This document shows, piece after piece, positions 7,993 through 16,175 of a DNA stretch of 64,000 bases. The DNA comes from Planctomycetota bacterium. GTDB taxonomy: Bacteria; Planctomycetota; UBA8742; UBA2392. The DNA is taken from NCBI GenBank assembly GCA_016722065.1, contig JADKGX010000001.1, positions 124,001-188,000 on the forward strand, read 5' to 3'. Position numbers and translations under genes: made by a program. The stretch's first letter is position 1; every line of letters starts with the position of its first letter. A model generated the notes under the pieces. That model was not told where the DNA came from. It worked only from the letters and a program-made list of their open reading frames with translations, and searched no databases.

Positions 7993-8790
7993 ATGATCGC
8001 GGACTTTTCGCTTGTGGTGGTTGCTGGTGGCGCGGGCACGCGCATGGGCGGCGTTGTCAAAAAGGCCTTCTTAGAACTTGGCGGCGAACCCCTGCTGCTT
8101 CAAACCGCGCGGGTGTTTGCCGGCCTGCCGGGGCTGGGCCAGCGCATTGCGGTGCTGCCGCCCGAAGAACTCAAACGTGAAACCGGCGACAGCGCTGCGG
8201 TTGTCGATATTGCCAAGCCACCCCGCAAGGCCAGCGAAACCGTGCGCAGGCTTGCGGGTGCCGGCTTTTCCAAACTGGTGGCCGGTGGTGCGCGGCGCCA
8301 GGACAGCGTGCTGGCCGGGCTGAACGCCACCGACGCCAAGCTGCCCTTTGTGATGATTCATGATGCAGCGCGCCCGTTTGTGTTTCCGAACGAACTGATC
8401 AACGTGATGGCCAAGACCCGCGCCACGGGGGCCGCCATGCTGGCGCGGCCGGTGCGCGACACAATCAAGCGCGTGCAGGGCGACCGCATTACCGACACCG
8501 TCGATCGCAGCCAGTTGTGGGCCGCCCAGACGCCGCAGTGCTTCCGGCGCGAGTTGATTCTGGGCGCCTTTGCGCGCCACAACGCCACCGATGTTACGGA
8601 CGACGCAGCCCTGGCGGCACTGGACGGCGTGGCCTGCAGCGTGGTGGCAGGCAGCGGCATCAACTTCAAGATCACCACGCCCGACGACATGGAAATCGCT
8701 GAGGCATTGTTGAAGTCAAAGAACGCCAGCGCGATTTTCACCCGCCTGCCCGAAAACGAAACGATCTTCGACCTGGGCCCAGGGAAGTAG
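7993..8790 (+). CDS. ispD: 2-C-methyl-D-erythritol 4-phosphate cytidylyltransferase
   Basis: IspD transfers CMP from CTP to MEP in the MEP isoprenoid pathway. The 265-residue protein has the nucleotide-binding start VVVAGGAGTRMGG followed by KKAFLELGG, the RQDSV motif, HDAARPF near residue 120, RPVRDTIK, and QTPQCF near residue 180. All are diagnostic of IspD. It is slightly longer than usual, with a 20-residue C-terminal extension. The start is ATG 7993, where the family fold begins. ispH of the same pathway lies 27 kb away. Confidence 0.96.
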   Translation: MIADFSLVVVAGGAGTRMGGVVKKAFLELGGEPLLLQTARVFAGLPGLGQRIAVLPPEELKRETGDSAAVVDIAKPPRKASETVRRLAGAGFSKLVAGGARRQDSVLAGLNATDAKLPFVMIHDAARPFVFPNELINVMAKTRATGAAMLARPVRDTIKRVQGDRITDTVDRSQLWAAQTPQCFRRELILGAFARHNATDVTDDAALAALDGVACSVVAGSGINFKITTPDDMEIAEALLKSKNASAIFTRLPENETIFDLGPGK

Positions 8791-8793
8791 TGG

Positions 8794-8827
8794 CAGGTTC
8801 AGGTTCAGGGTCCTCGCCCTTGACCTG
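8794..8827. repeat. CAGGTTCAGG repeat with inverted partner
   Basis: CAGGTTCAGGTTCAGG is followed within 10 nt by CCTTGACCTG, the exact complement of the CAGGTCAAGG end of the repeat at 6478-6502. It forms an imperfect hairpin just after ispD. Confidence 0.55.
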
Positions 8828-8848
8828 ACACCGGCCAGTCCCCCCTGA

Positions 8849-8876
8849 TTGACAACCGGCACTTCACTGCTACCCT
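8849..8876 (+). promoter_or_regulatory. Promoter of rpsO
   Basis: A consensus TTGACA (8849-8854) and TACCCT (8871-8876) are separated by 16 bp, about 72 bp before the rpsO start codon. The form matches the promoters before rpsB, rpsT, def and tRNA-Leu in this window. Confidence 0.7.
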
Positions 8877-8947
8877 GCCCGCCCATTGAATCGCGCTGGA
8901 AGCGGCTTTGGCTGCGCCAAGCGTATGTGCCTGAAAGGAAGAAACAC

Positions 8948-9214
8948 ATGGTCACAGTGGAACGCCGCAACACGCTGGTCAAAGACTTCCAGCGCGGCAA
9001 GAACGACACCGGTTCGGTCGAAGTGCAGGTCGCGTTGCTGACCGAAGAGATCAACAACCTGACGGTGCACCTGAAGATTCACGTCAAGGACCACAACAGC
9101 CGGCGCGGCCTTTTGAAAATGGTCGGCAAGCGCAACTCCCTGCTGAAGTACCTGGCATCTGAAGACGAGCAGCGCTACCGCACCCTGATTGAGAAACTCG
9201 GCATCCGCAAGTAA
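8948..9214 (+). CDS. rpsO: 30S ribosomal protein S15
   Basis: S15 binds 16S rRNA helices 20-22 early in 30S assembly. The 88-residue product has the S15 layout, with TGSVEVQVALLTEEI, the HVKDHNSRRGLLKMVGKR signature, and the C-terminal helix ending KLGIRK. ATG 8948 is preceded by AAGGA at correct spacing, and the longer upstream frame is spurious. It precedes pnp, the classical rpsO-pnp arrangement. Confidence 0.97.
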   Translation: MVTVERRNTLVKDFQRGKNDTGSVEVQVALLTEEINNLTVHLKIHVKDHNSRRGLLKMVGKRNSLLKYLASEDEQRYRTLIEKLGIRK

Positions 9215-9234
9215 GCGGGTGCCGTTGCATTTTC

Positions 9235-9270
9235 GGGGGCCGGGCTTGTGCCCGCACAAGCCCGGCCCCC
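9235..9270 (+). other. Perfect 16-bp stem-loop between rpsO and pnp
   Basis: 9235-9250 pairs perfectly with 9255-9270 around a CCCG loop. No U tract follows, so it is not a typical terminator. In Escherichia coli the equivalent interval holds an RNase III-processed hairpin through which PNPase controls its own mRNA. A similar role here is inferred from position and length. Confidence 0.65.
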
Positions 9271-9307
9271 ACAGTGGTTTCCCGTCTGTTCGGGGAACCA
9301 AAGGCGC

Positions 9308-9324
9308 GACAGGAAAGTCCTGTC
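9308..9324 (+). other. Second small hairpin in the pnp leader
   Basis: GACAGGA and TCCTGTC pair around AAG, 172 bp before the pnp start. Together with the 16-bp stem upstream it makes a structured pnp leader. Confidence 0.45.
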
Positions 9325-9495
9325 AAAGCCCAGGCGGACACAGAGGCGCGTGTTTTTCGCATCGCGAACAGCACGGATCTCTCTGCCCGCCCGGGCACCG
9401 GTCAACAAGACCGACTTTCTGCCGCGTCTCTTTCCTGATCGCCCCGCCTGGGACAGGCACAGGGGCCAATGCGCATGTTGCGCAAAGAGAGAAAC

Positions 9496-11844
9496 ATGGC
9501 AGTCGAGAAACACAAGATCAACAAGCACGTCGTCAGCGCCGAAATCGGCGGACGCACCATCAGCTTCGAAACCGGCTGGCTGGCCAAGCAGGCCGGCGGC
9601 GCCGTTCTGGTGCGCGAAGAAAACAGCGCCGTGTTTGTGGCCGTTACTTCGGCCGACCCGCGCCCCGGCATCGACTTCTTTCCGTTGACCGTCGAATACA
9701 AAGAAAAGACCAGCGCGGCCGGCAAGTTCCCTGGCGGCTTCTTCAAGCGCGAAGCACGCCCCAGCACCAAAGAAGTGCTTACCATGCGCATGACGGACCG
9801 CCCGCTGCGCCCGCAATTCAAGGAAGGCTATCACGACGAAGTCCAGATCAACGGCATGGCCATGAGCGCCGACCCGAACCTGGACCCGGATATCCTGATG
9901 ATCAACGGTTCCAGCGCCGCCACCCTGCTGGCCGGCCTGCCCTTTGATGGCCCGATTGGCGCTGTGCGCATGGGCCGCGTGGACGGCAAGTTCGTCGTCA
10001 ACCCCAACTATGAAGGCATCGACAAAGGCGACCTGAACATGGTCGTCGCCGGCACCAAAGCCGGCATCAGCATGGTTGAAGCCGGCGCCAACGAGCTTTC
10101 CGAAGACGACATCGTCGAAGCCCTGGCACTGGCCCACAAGGCCATCATCAAGCTGTGCGACGCGCAGATTGAACTGGTCAAAAAAGCCGGCGTGAAGGCC
10201 AAAGAGTTCAAAGAGCCCGCAGGCCCCGACGCCAAGCTGGCCAAGGAACTGCACGACAAGTACTACGCCCAGTACATGAAGGCGATCAAGACCCCCGGCA
10301 AGCATGAGCGTTCCGAGGCCTTGAGTGCGATCAAGAAATCCGCCATTGAGACCTACGCCAAGGTAGGCGACAAAGCCAGCGCCGAGGAAAAAGCCGCGGC
10401 GTCAGAAAAGGGCAAGCAAGTCGCAGCGATTCTTGGCGAGTACAAGTACGAATGCCTGCGCGAGATCGTTCTGAAAGAAAAGAAGCGCGTCGACGGCCGC
10501 GAGTTGCACGAAGTTCGCGACATCACCATTGAAATGTCGCCCTTTCCGCGCAACCACGGCAGCGTGACGTTCACCCGTGGCGAAACCCAGGCCTTTGTCA
10601 CCTGCACACTCGGCACCGCCGAAGACACGCAGTTGATTGACGGCCTGCGCGAAAGCCGCGAGGAAGCGTTTTTGCTGCACTACAACTTCCCGCCGTTCTG
10701 CACCGGTGAAGCCAAGCCGATTCGCGGCGTAAGCCGCCGTGAACTGGGCCACGGTGCCTTGGCCGAACGCGCCATTCGCCCCATGCTGCCCAAGGACACG
10801 GATTTTCCCTACACCATCCGCATTGTCAGCGACATCCTGGAATCCAATGGCAGCTCAAGCATGGCTTCGGTCTGTGGCGCCACGCTTTCGGCCTTTGACG
10901 CCGGCGTGCCGCTGAAGAAGGCCGTGGCAGGCGTAGCCATGGGCCTGGTCAGCGACGGCAAGACCAACGCCGTTTTGACCGACATTCTGGGCGACGAAGA
11001 CCATGTGGGTGACATGGACTTCAAGGTCTGCGGCACCAAGGACGGCATCACCGCCCTGCAGATGGACATCAAGGTCAAGAACCTGTCGGCGGACCTCATG
11101 CGCAAGGCCCTTGGCCAGGCGCGCGACGGCCGGCTGCACATTCTGGCCAAGATGAACGAAGCCATGAGTGCCCCGCGTGCGGAAATCAGCAGCTGGGCCC
11201 CGCGCTTTGAAACCGTCAAGATCGACAAGGAACAGATCGGCCTGATCATCGGCCCCGGCGGCAAGAACATTCGCGCACTGCAGGAAGCCACCAAGACCAC
11301 AATCAGCGTCGAAGAAGACGGCACGATCAAGGTGTTCGGCCTGGATGCGGATGGCGTAAAGGCCGCAGCAGCCAAGATCAAGGCCCAGACCACCAAGCCC
11401 GATGTTGGCGCACGCTACAAGGGCAAGGTCGGCAGCATGCGCGAGTTCGGCGCGTTTGTCGAATTCAGCGGCGGCCAGGAAGCCATGATTCACGTTTCAG
11501 AACTGGCCGAAGGCTATGTCGAGAAACCCGAAGACGTGGTCAAAATCGGCGACGAAATCGAGTTCGAAGTCATCGGCGTCGACATGACCGGCAAGATCAA
11601 GGGCAGCCGCAAGGCCGTGATCTTGAAGGACCGTGGCGAGACCTACACGCCCAAGCTGCCAGGCGGACGCGGCGGTGACCGCGGCGGCCGTGGTGGCCGA
11701 GGCGGAGACCGTGGCGGCCGAGGCGGAGACCGTGGAGGCCGCGATCGCGACCGTGCCCCGCGCGGCGACCGGCCCGACCGTGGCGACCGTCCACCCCGCC
11801 ACACAGAGCAGCCAGCCCCAGCCCCGGACCACGGCGGCGAATAA
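9496..11844 (+). CDS. pnp: Polyribonucleotide nucleotidyltransferase (PNPase) with RGG-rich tail
   Basis: PNPase degrades RNA 3' to 5' phosphorolytically and is the core of bacterial degradosomes. The 782-residue protein has two RNase PH domains (first about 10-150; second from about 330 with GTAEDTQ, FPPFCTGE and the FPYTIRIVSDILESNGSSS region), an alpha linker, a KH domain with IIGPGGKNI near residue 585, and an S1 domain (about 640-715). The last 65 residues are Gly/Arg/Asp repeats (RGGDRGGRGG-type), an unusual extended RNA-binding tail. ATG 9496 begins MAVEKHK after AGAGAG; a start at 9469 is possible. Confidence 0.97.
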   Translation: MAVEKHKINKHVVSAEIGGRTISFETGWLAKQAGGAVLVREENSAVFVAVTSADPRPGIDFFPLTVEYKEKTSAAGKFPGGFFKREARPSTKEVLTMRMTDRPLRPQFKEGYHDEVQINGMAMSADPNLDPDILMINGSSAATLLAGLPFDGPIGAVRMGRVDGKFVVNPNYEGIDKGDLNMVVAGTKAGISMVEAGANELSEDDIVEALALAHKAIIKLCDAQIELVKKAGVKAKEFKEPAGPDAKLAKELHDKYYAQYMKAIKTPGKHERSEALSAIKKSAIETYAKVGDKASAEEKAAASEKGKQVAAILGEYKYECLREIVLKEKKRVDGRELHEVRDITIEMSPFPRNHGSVTFTRGETQAFVTCTLGTAEDTQLIDGLRESREEAFLLHYNFPPFCTGEAKPIRGVSRRELGHGALAERAIRPMLPKDTDFPYTIRIVSDILESNGSSSMASVCGATLSAFDAGVPLKKAVAGVAMGLVSDGKTNAVLTDILGDEDHVGDMDFKVCGTKDGITALQMDIKVKNLSADLMRKALGQARDGRLHILAKMNEAMSAPRAEISSWAPRFETVKIDKEQIGLIIGPGGKNIRALQEATKTTISVEEDGTIKVFGLDADGVKAAAAKIKAQTTKPDVGARYKGKVGSMREFGAFVEFSGGQEAMIHVSELAEGYVEKPEDVVKIGDEIEFEVIGVDMTGKIKGSRKAVILKDRGETYTPKLPGGRGGDRGGRGGRGGDRGGRGGDRGGRDRDRAPRGDRPDRGDRPPRHTEQPAPAPDHGGE

Positions 11845-11874
11845 GGGTTGAGGCAAAGTCACGAAGCAAGAATC

Positions 11875-11902
11875 AACGCCCGCCGAGAAATCGGCGGGCG
11901 TT
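11875..11902 (+). terminator. Stem-loop after pnp
   Basis: A perfect 12-bp stem (11875-11886 with 11891-11902) closes a GAAA tetraloop 30 bp after the pnp stop. It has no U tract, so it is either a terminator of weak type or an exonuclease-blocking end. Confidence 0.7.
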
Positions 11903-12145
11903 GTCATGGCCAAGGCCCGCAATAGGTGGGTCCGACAATCCTGACGGGCCTGTCTGCCCGTCGATGAGAAGCTCAAGGGCGAGCGTGCCCGAACCATTTG
12001 CTTCTTGCTGCCAGCGCGACCTGCCCAAGCAAGCAGTCGCACCGGCTTGCACGGGTCGCCGAGTTTCGCCCGCCAAAAAAGCGGCAGGTCATTCCAATGG
12101 GAACAGCGGCGGGCCTGTAGTTGGACTGCGGCTTTTGGGGCATGG

Positions 12146-13993
12146 CTACAGGTCCGGATCCTCGTTGGAGTCCCATGGCGGCGGCAACAGTTCGGCGGTG
12201 CCCGCCTCCAAGGTCGCCAGCAGTTCCGGGTTGTCAGCTTGCAGGCTGGCCAACTCGCGTGGCGCCTGAGATTTCAGGCGCAGGAGTATGGCCAGCCGTT
12301 GAGGTCCTGACATGCCGGCGGCCAATACGCCGGCAAACACCAGTGGCTTCCGCCCCTGGGCCTTCGCATCCTCGAATTCTGACCAAACACGTTCGCACTC
12401 GGCCAGAGAGATGCCAGCGGGGCCTTCAGGGGGCATGTTGTGCAATACCGCCACCCGGCGCATGTCCTGCAGAACTTCAAGGGCCCCTTGCGTCGAGCAG
12501 GCATTCCGCATGATTTCCTCCACTGCCACGCAAAAGGCCAGGGGCAGCGCAAACTCAACACGCCAGGAAGGAAAGTCCCCCTCGGGCACGGCAACCAGAG
12601 CCGACGCAGCGGCAGCCCGCGCCTCGCCTAGGCGACCCAACAGCAGCAGCAGTCGGCCATGTAGCCCTGCATACACTCCCTCAAGCACCGGTGAGGCAGC
12701 GCGAGCCAACAGGTCGCGGCATTGCCCAAAAGCGCGGTCGGCAAGGACCAGGCGTCCCGAGAGCTGCAAGACTGGCGCAAGATTGCCGACCACAAACGCT
12801 TCGGCACGCGGCGAGCCCAGCCGCCGTGTAACCACCAACGCCTGGCGAAACAACTCTTCCGCTTGCGCCGGACGGAACATGGCCGTGTACAGATTTCCGA
12901 GGTTTCCAAGGATTCGGCCTTCGTCCCGGTCAGAGCCAGCTTCGCGCGCCGACTTCAAGGCGCGAACGTAGTGTTCTTCAGCCTCGGCGTAGCGCCCCGC
13001 CTCCATATGGATCATTGCGAGGTTCGAGCGAGTCATGGCGTCGGCCTGCAATGCCCCGATCTGCGTGGTCATGGACAGAGCCTGCTCATATGCAGCCTGA
13101 GCGCCGGCGGCATCGCCCGTTCGGGCCAGGGCATGCGCGACTCCAGAAATGGCCTGCACTCTTACCAGGGCGTGAGATGGCGGCAGCAAAGCCAGTGCCT
13201 CGCGGTGAAGTGCGGCCACCTGGGCCAGGGGCAGGTGTTCGTCCTGCGTGGTCGCCAGCGTGACTTTGACCGTACCCACAAGGGCAGGATCGTCCACTTG
13301 ATGCAACAGGTCCAAAGCACGCTGCAAGACCGCTTCTGCGGCCGCGCGGTCGCACTGAAGGCTGTGCTGTCGCCCCAGCCCGCACAACGCCCGGGCCTGG
13401 CCGCGCACGTCACCTGCCTGGGCAAAGAGTTCTGCGGCCTGCTGCAGCATCTGTACGCAAGACACACGCTCCGATGTGTACGCCAGCGCGTCGCCGGCCG
13501 CCATTTCAAGTCGGGCCTCGGCGATCCGGTGTCCGGGACCGAGTTCCCAGGTCGCTAACGCCTTGCGGCCTTGCTCGATGGCTGCCATAGCGTCTGCGGC
13601 GTGGCCAGACCGGGATTGGATCTCAGCCAGTGCCAGGGCTGCGTCGACGTGCCTCTGCGCACTTCCAAGCGGGTGCGCCAGTACCCGGCCCCACAGACTT
13701 CCGGCGTCGGCGTTCTGGAACCGCAAGCCCGCAAATTCAGCTGCCTTTTCCAGGTATTGCAGCTCCAGAAGCCCCAGGCGCTGGGCCTGTTCCGGACTTG
13801 CACCTCCCATGGCACTGCGGGCATGTTCCGCCATTTCCGAAGCCACTTCGGCGAGTTCAGATGGCGAGAGTACTTCGGGCAGCAAGTCGAGCACGATGCC
13901 ATGGAGTGCTGCTCGACTAGAAGGCATATGCAATTGGTACGCGGCGTCGCGCAGAACGGCATGACGAAACAAGTAGGCAGTTTCTGCTTGCAT
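12146..13993 (-). CDS. Long TPR protein, ATPase-less paralogue of the 406-1638 gene
   Basis: The 615-residue protein begins MQAETAYLFRHAVLRDAAYQL and then reads as TPR-like helical repeats throughout, several of good consensus (for example GRYAEAEEHYVRALKSAREAG). The YLFRHA motif at residues 7-12 matches residues 56-61 of the first TPR protein and the closing segment of STAND ATPase modules, but no ATPase precedes it. A TAG lies two codons before the ATG, so the start is fixed. It is divergent from the sigma-54 activator, 189 bp apart, which suggests linked function. It could be a stand-alone partner or a decayed regulator. Confidence 0.72.
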   Translation of the reverse strand: MQAETAYLFRHAVLRDAAYQLHMPSSRAALHGIVLDLLPEVLSPSELAEVASEMAEHARSAMGGASPEQAQRLGLLELQYLEKAAEFAGLRFQNADAGSLWGRVLAHPLGSAQRHVDAALALAEIQSRSGHAADAMAAIEQGRKALATWELGPGHRIAEARLEMAAGDALAYTSERVSCVQMLQQAAELFAQAGDVRGQARALCGLGRQHSLQCDRAAAEAVLQRALDLLHQVDDPALVGTVKVTLATTQDEHLPLAQVAALHREALALLPPSHALVRVQAISGVAHALARTGDAAGAQAAYEQALSMTTQIGALQADAMTRSNLAMIHMEAGRYAEAEEHYVRALKSAREAGSDRDEGRILGNLGNLYTAMFRPAQAEELFRQALVVTRRLGSPRAEAFVVGNLAPVLQLSGRLVLADRAFGQCRDLLARAASPVLEGVYAGLHGRLLLLLGRLGEARAAAASALVAVPEGDFPSWRVEFALPLAFCVAVEEIMRNACSTQGALEVLQDMRRVAVLHNMPPEGPAGISLAECERVWSEFEDAKAQGRKPLVFAGVLAAGMSGPQRLAILLRLKSQAPRELASLQADNPELLATLEAGTAELLPPPWDSNEDPDL

Positions 13994-14148
13994 GTAGGTC
14001 TATGAATGCCCCGAGCAATGCAATTGTCGAACCGCACCCTCCGCTTCGCAAGATGCAGCGACCTGGCAAGGCTTGACAGGCCACTGCGTCCAAATCCGTG
14101 AACCAGACCGGCGGTTATCGGTAAGTCGTGCGGCCATGGCTGTCGGTA

Positions 14149-14175
14149 TTGCCGACTCGTCGTTTGTGTTATTAT
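14149..14175 (+). promoter_or_regulatory. Candidate promoter of the sigma-54 activator gene
   Basis: TTGCCG (14149-14154), a 15-bp spacer and TATTAT (14170-14175) end 7 nt before ATG 14183. The same TTGCCG-N15 form precedes the genes at 2855 and 53003. Confidence 0.45.
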
Positions 14176-14182
14176 TGCACAC

Positions 14183-15142
14183 ATGGTTACAGACGCGATC
14201 CATGGGGTCATTGGCAACTCGCCCCGCATGCGCGAGTTGAAGCACCAGATTTCCCAGGTCGCCGGGGCTGAATTTCCGGTTCTCATTCTTGGTGAGTCTG
14301 GTTCCGGCAAAGAAGTTGTGGCGCGGGCGATTCACCAGCTTTCACCGCGCAAGCAGGCACCCTTTGTGGGCCAATCCTGCTTGGCGATTCCTGAAACCCT
14401 GATTGAAAGCGAACTGTTCGGCTTTGAGGCCGGGGCGTTTACTGATGCCCGCGAACGCCGCATCGGCCTGTTTGAACAAGCTGAGGGCGGCTCGATCTTC
14501 CTGGACGAGATTGGCGACATACCCCTGAGCTTTCAAAAGCGCCTGCTGCGCGTGTTGCAGGAACGCGAAGTGCGCCGCCTGGGCAGCACGGAAGCCGTGG
14601 CCATCAATGTTCGCGTGATGGCCGCCACCAACGCGCCGATGGAACAGCTGGTGGCAGACGGGCGCTTTCGGCTGGACCTGTTGCACCGGCTGAACACCTT
14701 TGAAATCACGGTGCCGCCGCTGCGCCAGAGGCAGGAAGACATCCCGGCGCTGGTGGAACACTTCATTGCCAAGCACGCCGCGCGCTATGGCATTTCGTCG
14801 CCCATGCCGGGCACCGCGATTCTGGAACGGCTGAAGGCGTTTTCGTGGCCGGGCAACGTGCGCGAGCTGGAAAATTTTGTGGTGCGCTGGATCAGCCTGG
14901 GTGAAGAGGCGCTCGAGATTCTGGACAAACGCGTCAGCTTGAGTTTCGAAAGCCAGGATATCTCTCGGCGCTGGCTTTCGATGACGATGGACGAAATCGA
15001 GGCCGAGGTGATCAAGCTTGTGTTGGCCGATTGCGGCAACAACAAGAGCGTGTGTGCCAAGCGGCTAGGGCTGGCCCGCAAAAGCCTGTACAACAAGATG
15101 GAACGCTACGGAATTCCGGGCGTGGAACCGCGCAAGGGGTAG
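14183..15142 (+). CDS. Sigma-54-interacting activator, AAA+ and Fis-type HTH only
   Basis: The 319-residue protein starts directly with the AAA+ domain: Walker A GESGSGKE (37-44), loop-1 motif GAFTDA (84-89), Walker B SIFLDEIGD (104-112), FRLDLLHRLN, and WPGNVRELEN. A Fis-type helix-turn-helix closes the protein (about 280-315). Such ATPases remodel RNA polymerase-sigma54 at -24/-12 promoters. No receiver, GAF or other sensor domain is present, so input must come from a partner, as for PspF. The GAFTGA motif reads GAFTDA. The adjacent divergent TPR protein is a possible partner. Confidence 0.92.
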   Translation: MVTDAIHGVIGNSPRMRELKHQISQVAGAEFPVLILGESGSGKEVVARAIHQLSPRKQAPFVGQSCLAIPETLIESELFGFEAGAFTDARERRIGLFEQAEGGSIFLDEIGDIPLSFQKRLLRVLQEREVRRLGSTEAVAINVRVMAATNAPMEQLVADGRFRLDLLHRLNTFEITVPPLRQRQEDIPALVEHFIAKHAARYGISSPMPGTAILERLKAFSWPGNVRELENFVVRWISLGEEALEILDKRVSLSFESQDISRRWLSMTMDEIEAEVIKLVLADCGNNKSVCAKRLGLARKSLYNKMERYGIPGVEPRKG

Positions 15143-15495
15143 TTCCGGGTTCCGAGTGACGTGTTCCGAGTGCCGAGTTAACGGCGACTACCACAGCCTT
15201 GTCGTGGCAGTTGACCCCGAATTCGGCACTCGGAACTCGGCACTCGGAACCCGCCACGCGGCACTCGGAACTCGGCGCCCGGAACCCGGCACTCGGAACC
15301 CTCCACTCGGCACCCGCCACTCTGCACCCGCCACTCTGCACCCGCCACTCGGCACCCGCCACTCTGCACCCGCCACTCGGCACCCGCCACTCGGCACCCG
15401 CCACTCGGCACCCGGAACCCGGAACTCGGCACTCGGAACCCGCCACGCCACCCGGCACTCGGAACGCGGCACCCTGAACCCGCCACCCGGCCCCT
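15142..15495. repeat. Heptanucleotide repeat array with inverted left arm
   Basis: From about 15213 to 15495 the DNA is a tandem run of 7-nt units such as GGCACTC, GGAACCC, GCCACTC and TGCACCC, about 40 units with a local 14-nt period. The left block 15142-15178 holds the same heptads in the opposite orientation (GTTCCGG, GTTCCGA, GTGCCGA), so the two can pair. The 15179-15212 spacer contains ACTACCAC and GTGGCAGT as an imperfect dyad. All frames are open because of the composition; no gene is supported here. Confidence 0.9.
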
Positions 15496-15509
15496 GCAAC
15501 CTCCCCTCG

Positions 15510-15537
15510 TTGACGAGTTGGGCGGCTGATGTACCAT
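15510..15537 (+). promoter_or_regulatory. Promoter of tRNA-Leu
   Basis: TTGACG (15510-15515), a 16-bp spacer and TACCAT (15532-15537) lie 14 bp before the mature tRNA 5' end. Confidence 0.65.
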
Positions 15538-15551
15538 CCCGCCCTCGCGTC

Positions 15552-15638
15552 GCTGGGGTGGCGGAATTGGCAGACGCGCTGGTTTCAGGTACCAGTGTCC
15601 GTAAGGACTTGGGGGTTCGAGTCCCCCCCCCAGCACCA
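15552..15638 (+). tRNA. tRNA-Leu (anticodon CAG)
   Basis: The 87-nt gene folds as a class II tRNA: acceptor GCTGGGG pairs with CCCCAGC, the anticodon loop TTCAGGT gives CAG for CUG codons, there is a long variable arm (TGTCCGTAAGGACTT), and the T arm is GGGGG-TTCGAGT-CCCCC. The 3' CCA is encoded. A run of seven T follows at once. CUG is the dominant leucine codon in these genes. Confidence 0.97.
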
Positions 15639-15665
15639 TTTTTTTGGCAGACCCGCCAAACACGA

Positions 15666-15690
15666 AGCGCCCGGCAAGCCGGGCGCTTTT
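15666..15690. terminator. Terminator between tRNA-Leu and tatA
   Basis: A perfect 10-bp stem (15666-15675 with 15678-15687) is followed by TTTT on the plus strand. It can end the tRNA transcript and also lies 22 bp past the tatA stop on the other strand. Confidence 0.85.
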
Positions 15691-15711
15691 GCATTTTCAG
15701 TAACCAATCAC

Positions 15712-15987
15712 TCAGGCGCTGGATGCTTCCTTGGACGACGCCGTGGGCTCTACCGTCGCGACTTTGGCCGCTGGCAGCTCGCGCTTCTCGGCGGGCTGTT
15801 CCAGCTTCTTGGCCTCGGGCTCGTGGGTGACTTCGGATTGAATGTCCTTCACCCCGTGCTTGAACTCGGTGACGCTTTTGCCCAGGCTGCGCGCAATCGA
15901 TGGCAGGCGCGAGCCAAACAACAGCAGCCCAACAGCCACAATGGCCACGATTTCCCAGGTACCCAGTTGGAAGATGGCAAGATTCAT
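15712..15987 (-). CDS. tatA: Sec-independent translocase protein TatA/TatE
   Basis: TatA oligomers form the protein-conducting part of the twin-arginine pathway in the inner membrane. The 91-residue product begins MNLAIFQLGTWEIVAIVAVG, with a single transmembrane helix. It continues with the conserved LLLFGSRLPSIARSLGKSVTEFKHG amphipathic segment (FG hinge near residue 24) and ends in a charged tail. Length and layout are typical. tatC and tatB are not in the window. Confidence 0.95.
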   Translation of the reverse strand: MNLAIFQLGTWEIVAIVAVGLLLFGSRLPSIARSLGKSVTEFKHGVKDIQSEVTHEPEAKKLEQPAEKRELPAAKVATVEPTASSKEASSA

Positions 15988-16175
15988 GTCACGGCCTCCG
16001 GATGCTTCGTTGTCGCCTGCTTCTGTCGTCTCAGCGCTTCTTCTGAATTCGTTCTTCTGCGTTTCGCCGTCTGGCTATAAAACACCGCCTGGCGCGAAAG
16101 GATGCGCCAAACCGCTAAACCAAGCGTACAATAGGTCGTTTGAATAACAAGCAAACCACAGGGCGGCCAAACCTT

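Noticed and set aside
14434..14451. GAFTDA as proof that the sigma-54 activator is inactive
   Set aside because: Asp at this position is found in other activators as I recall, so loss of function cannot be claimed.
15213..15495. Possible CRISPR array
   Set aside because: The period is 7 or 14 nt with no unique spacers and no cas genes nearby.
15142..15830. Repetitive proteins encoded by the heptad array (both strands)
   Set aside because: All frames are open because the 7-nt repeat lacks stops; the peptides are pure repeats and overlap the tRNA.
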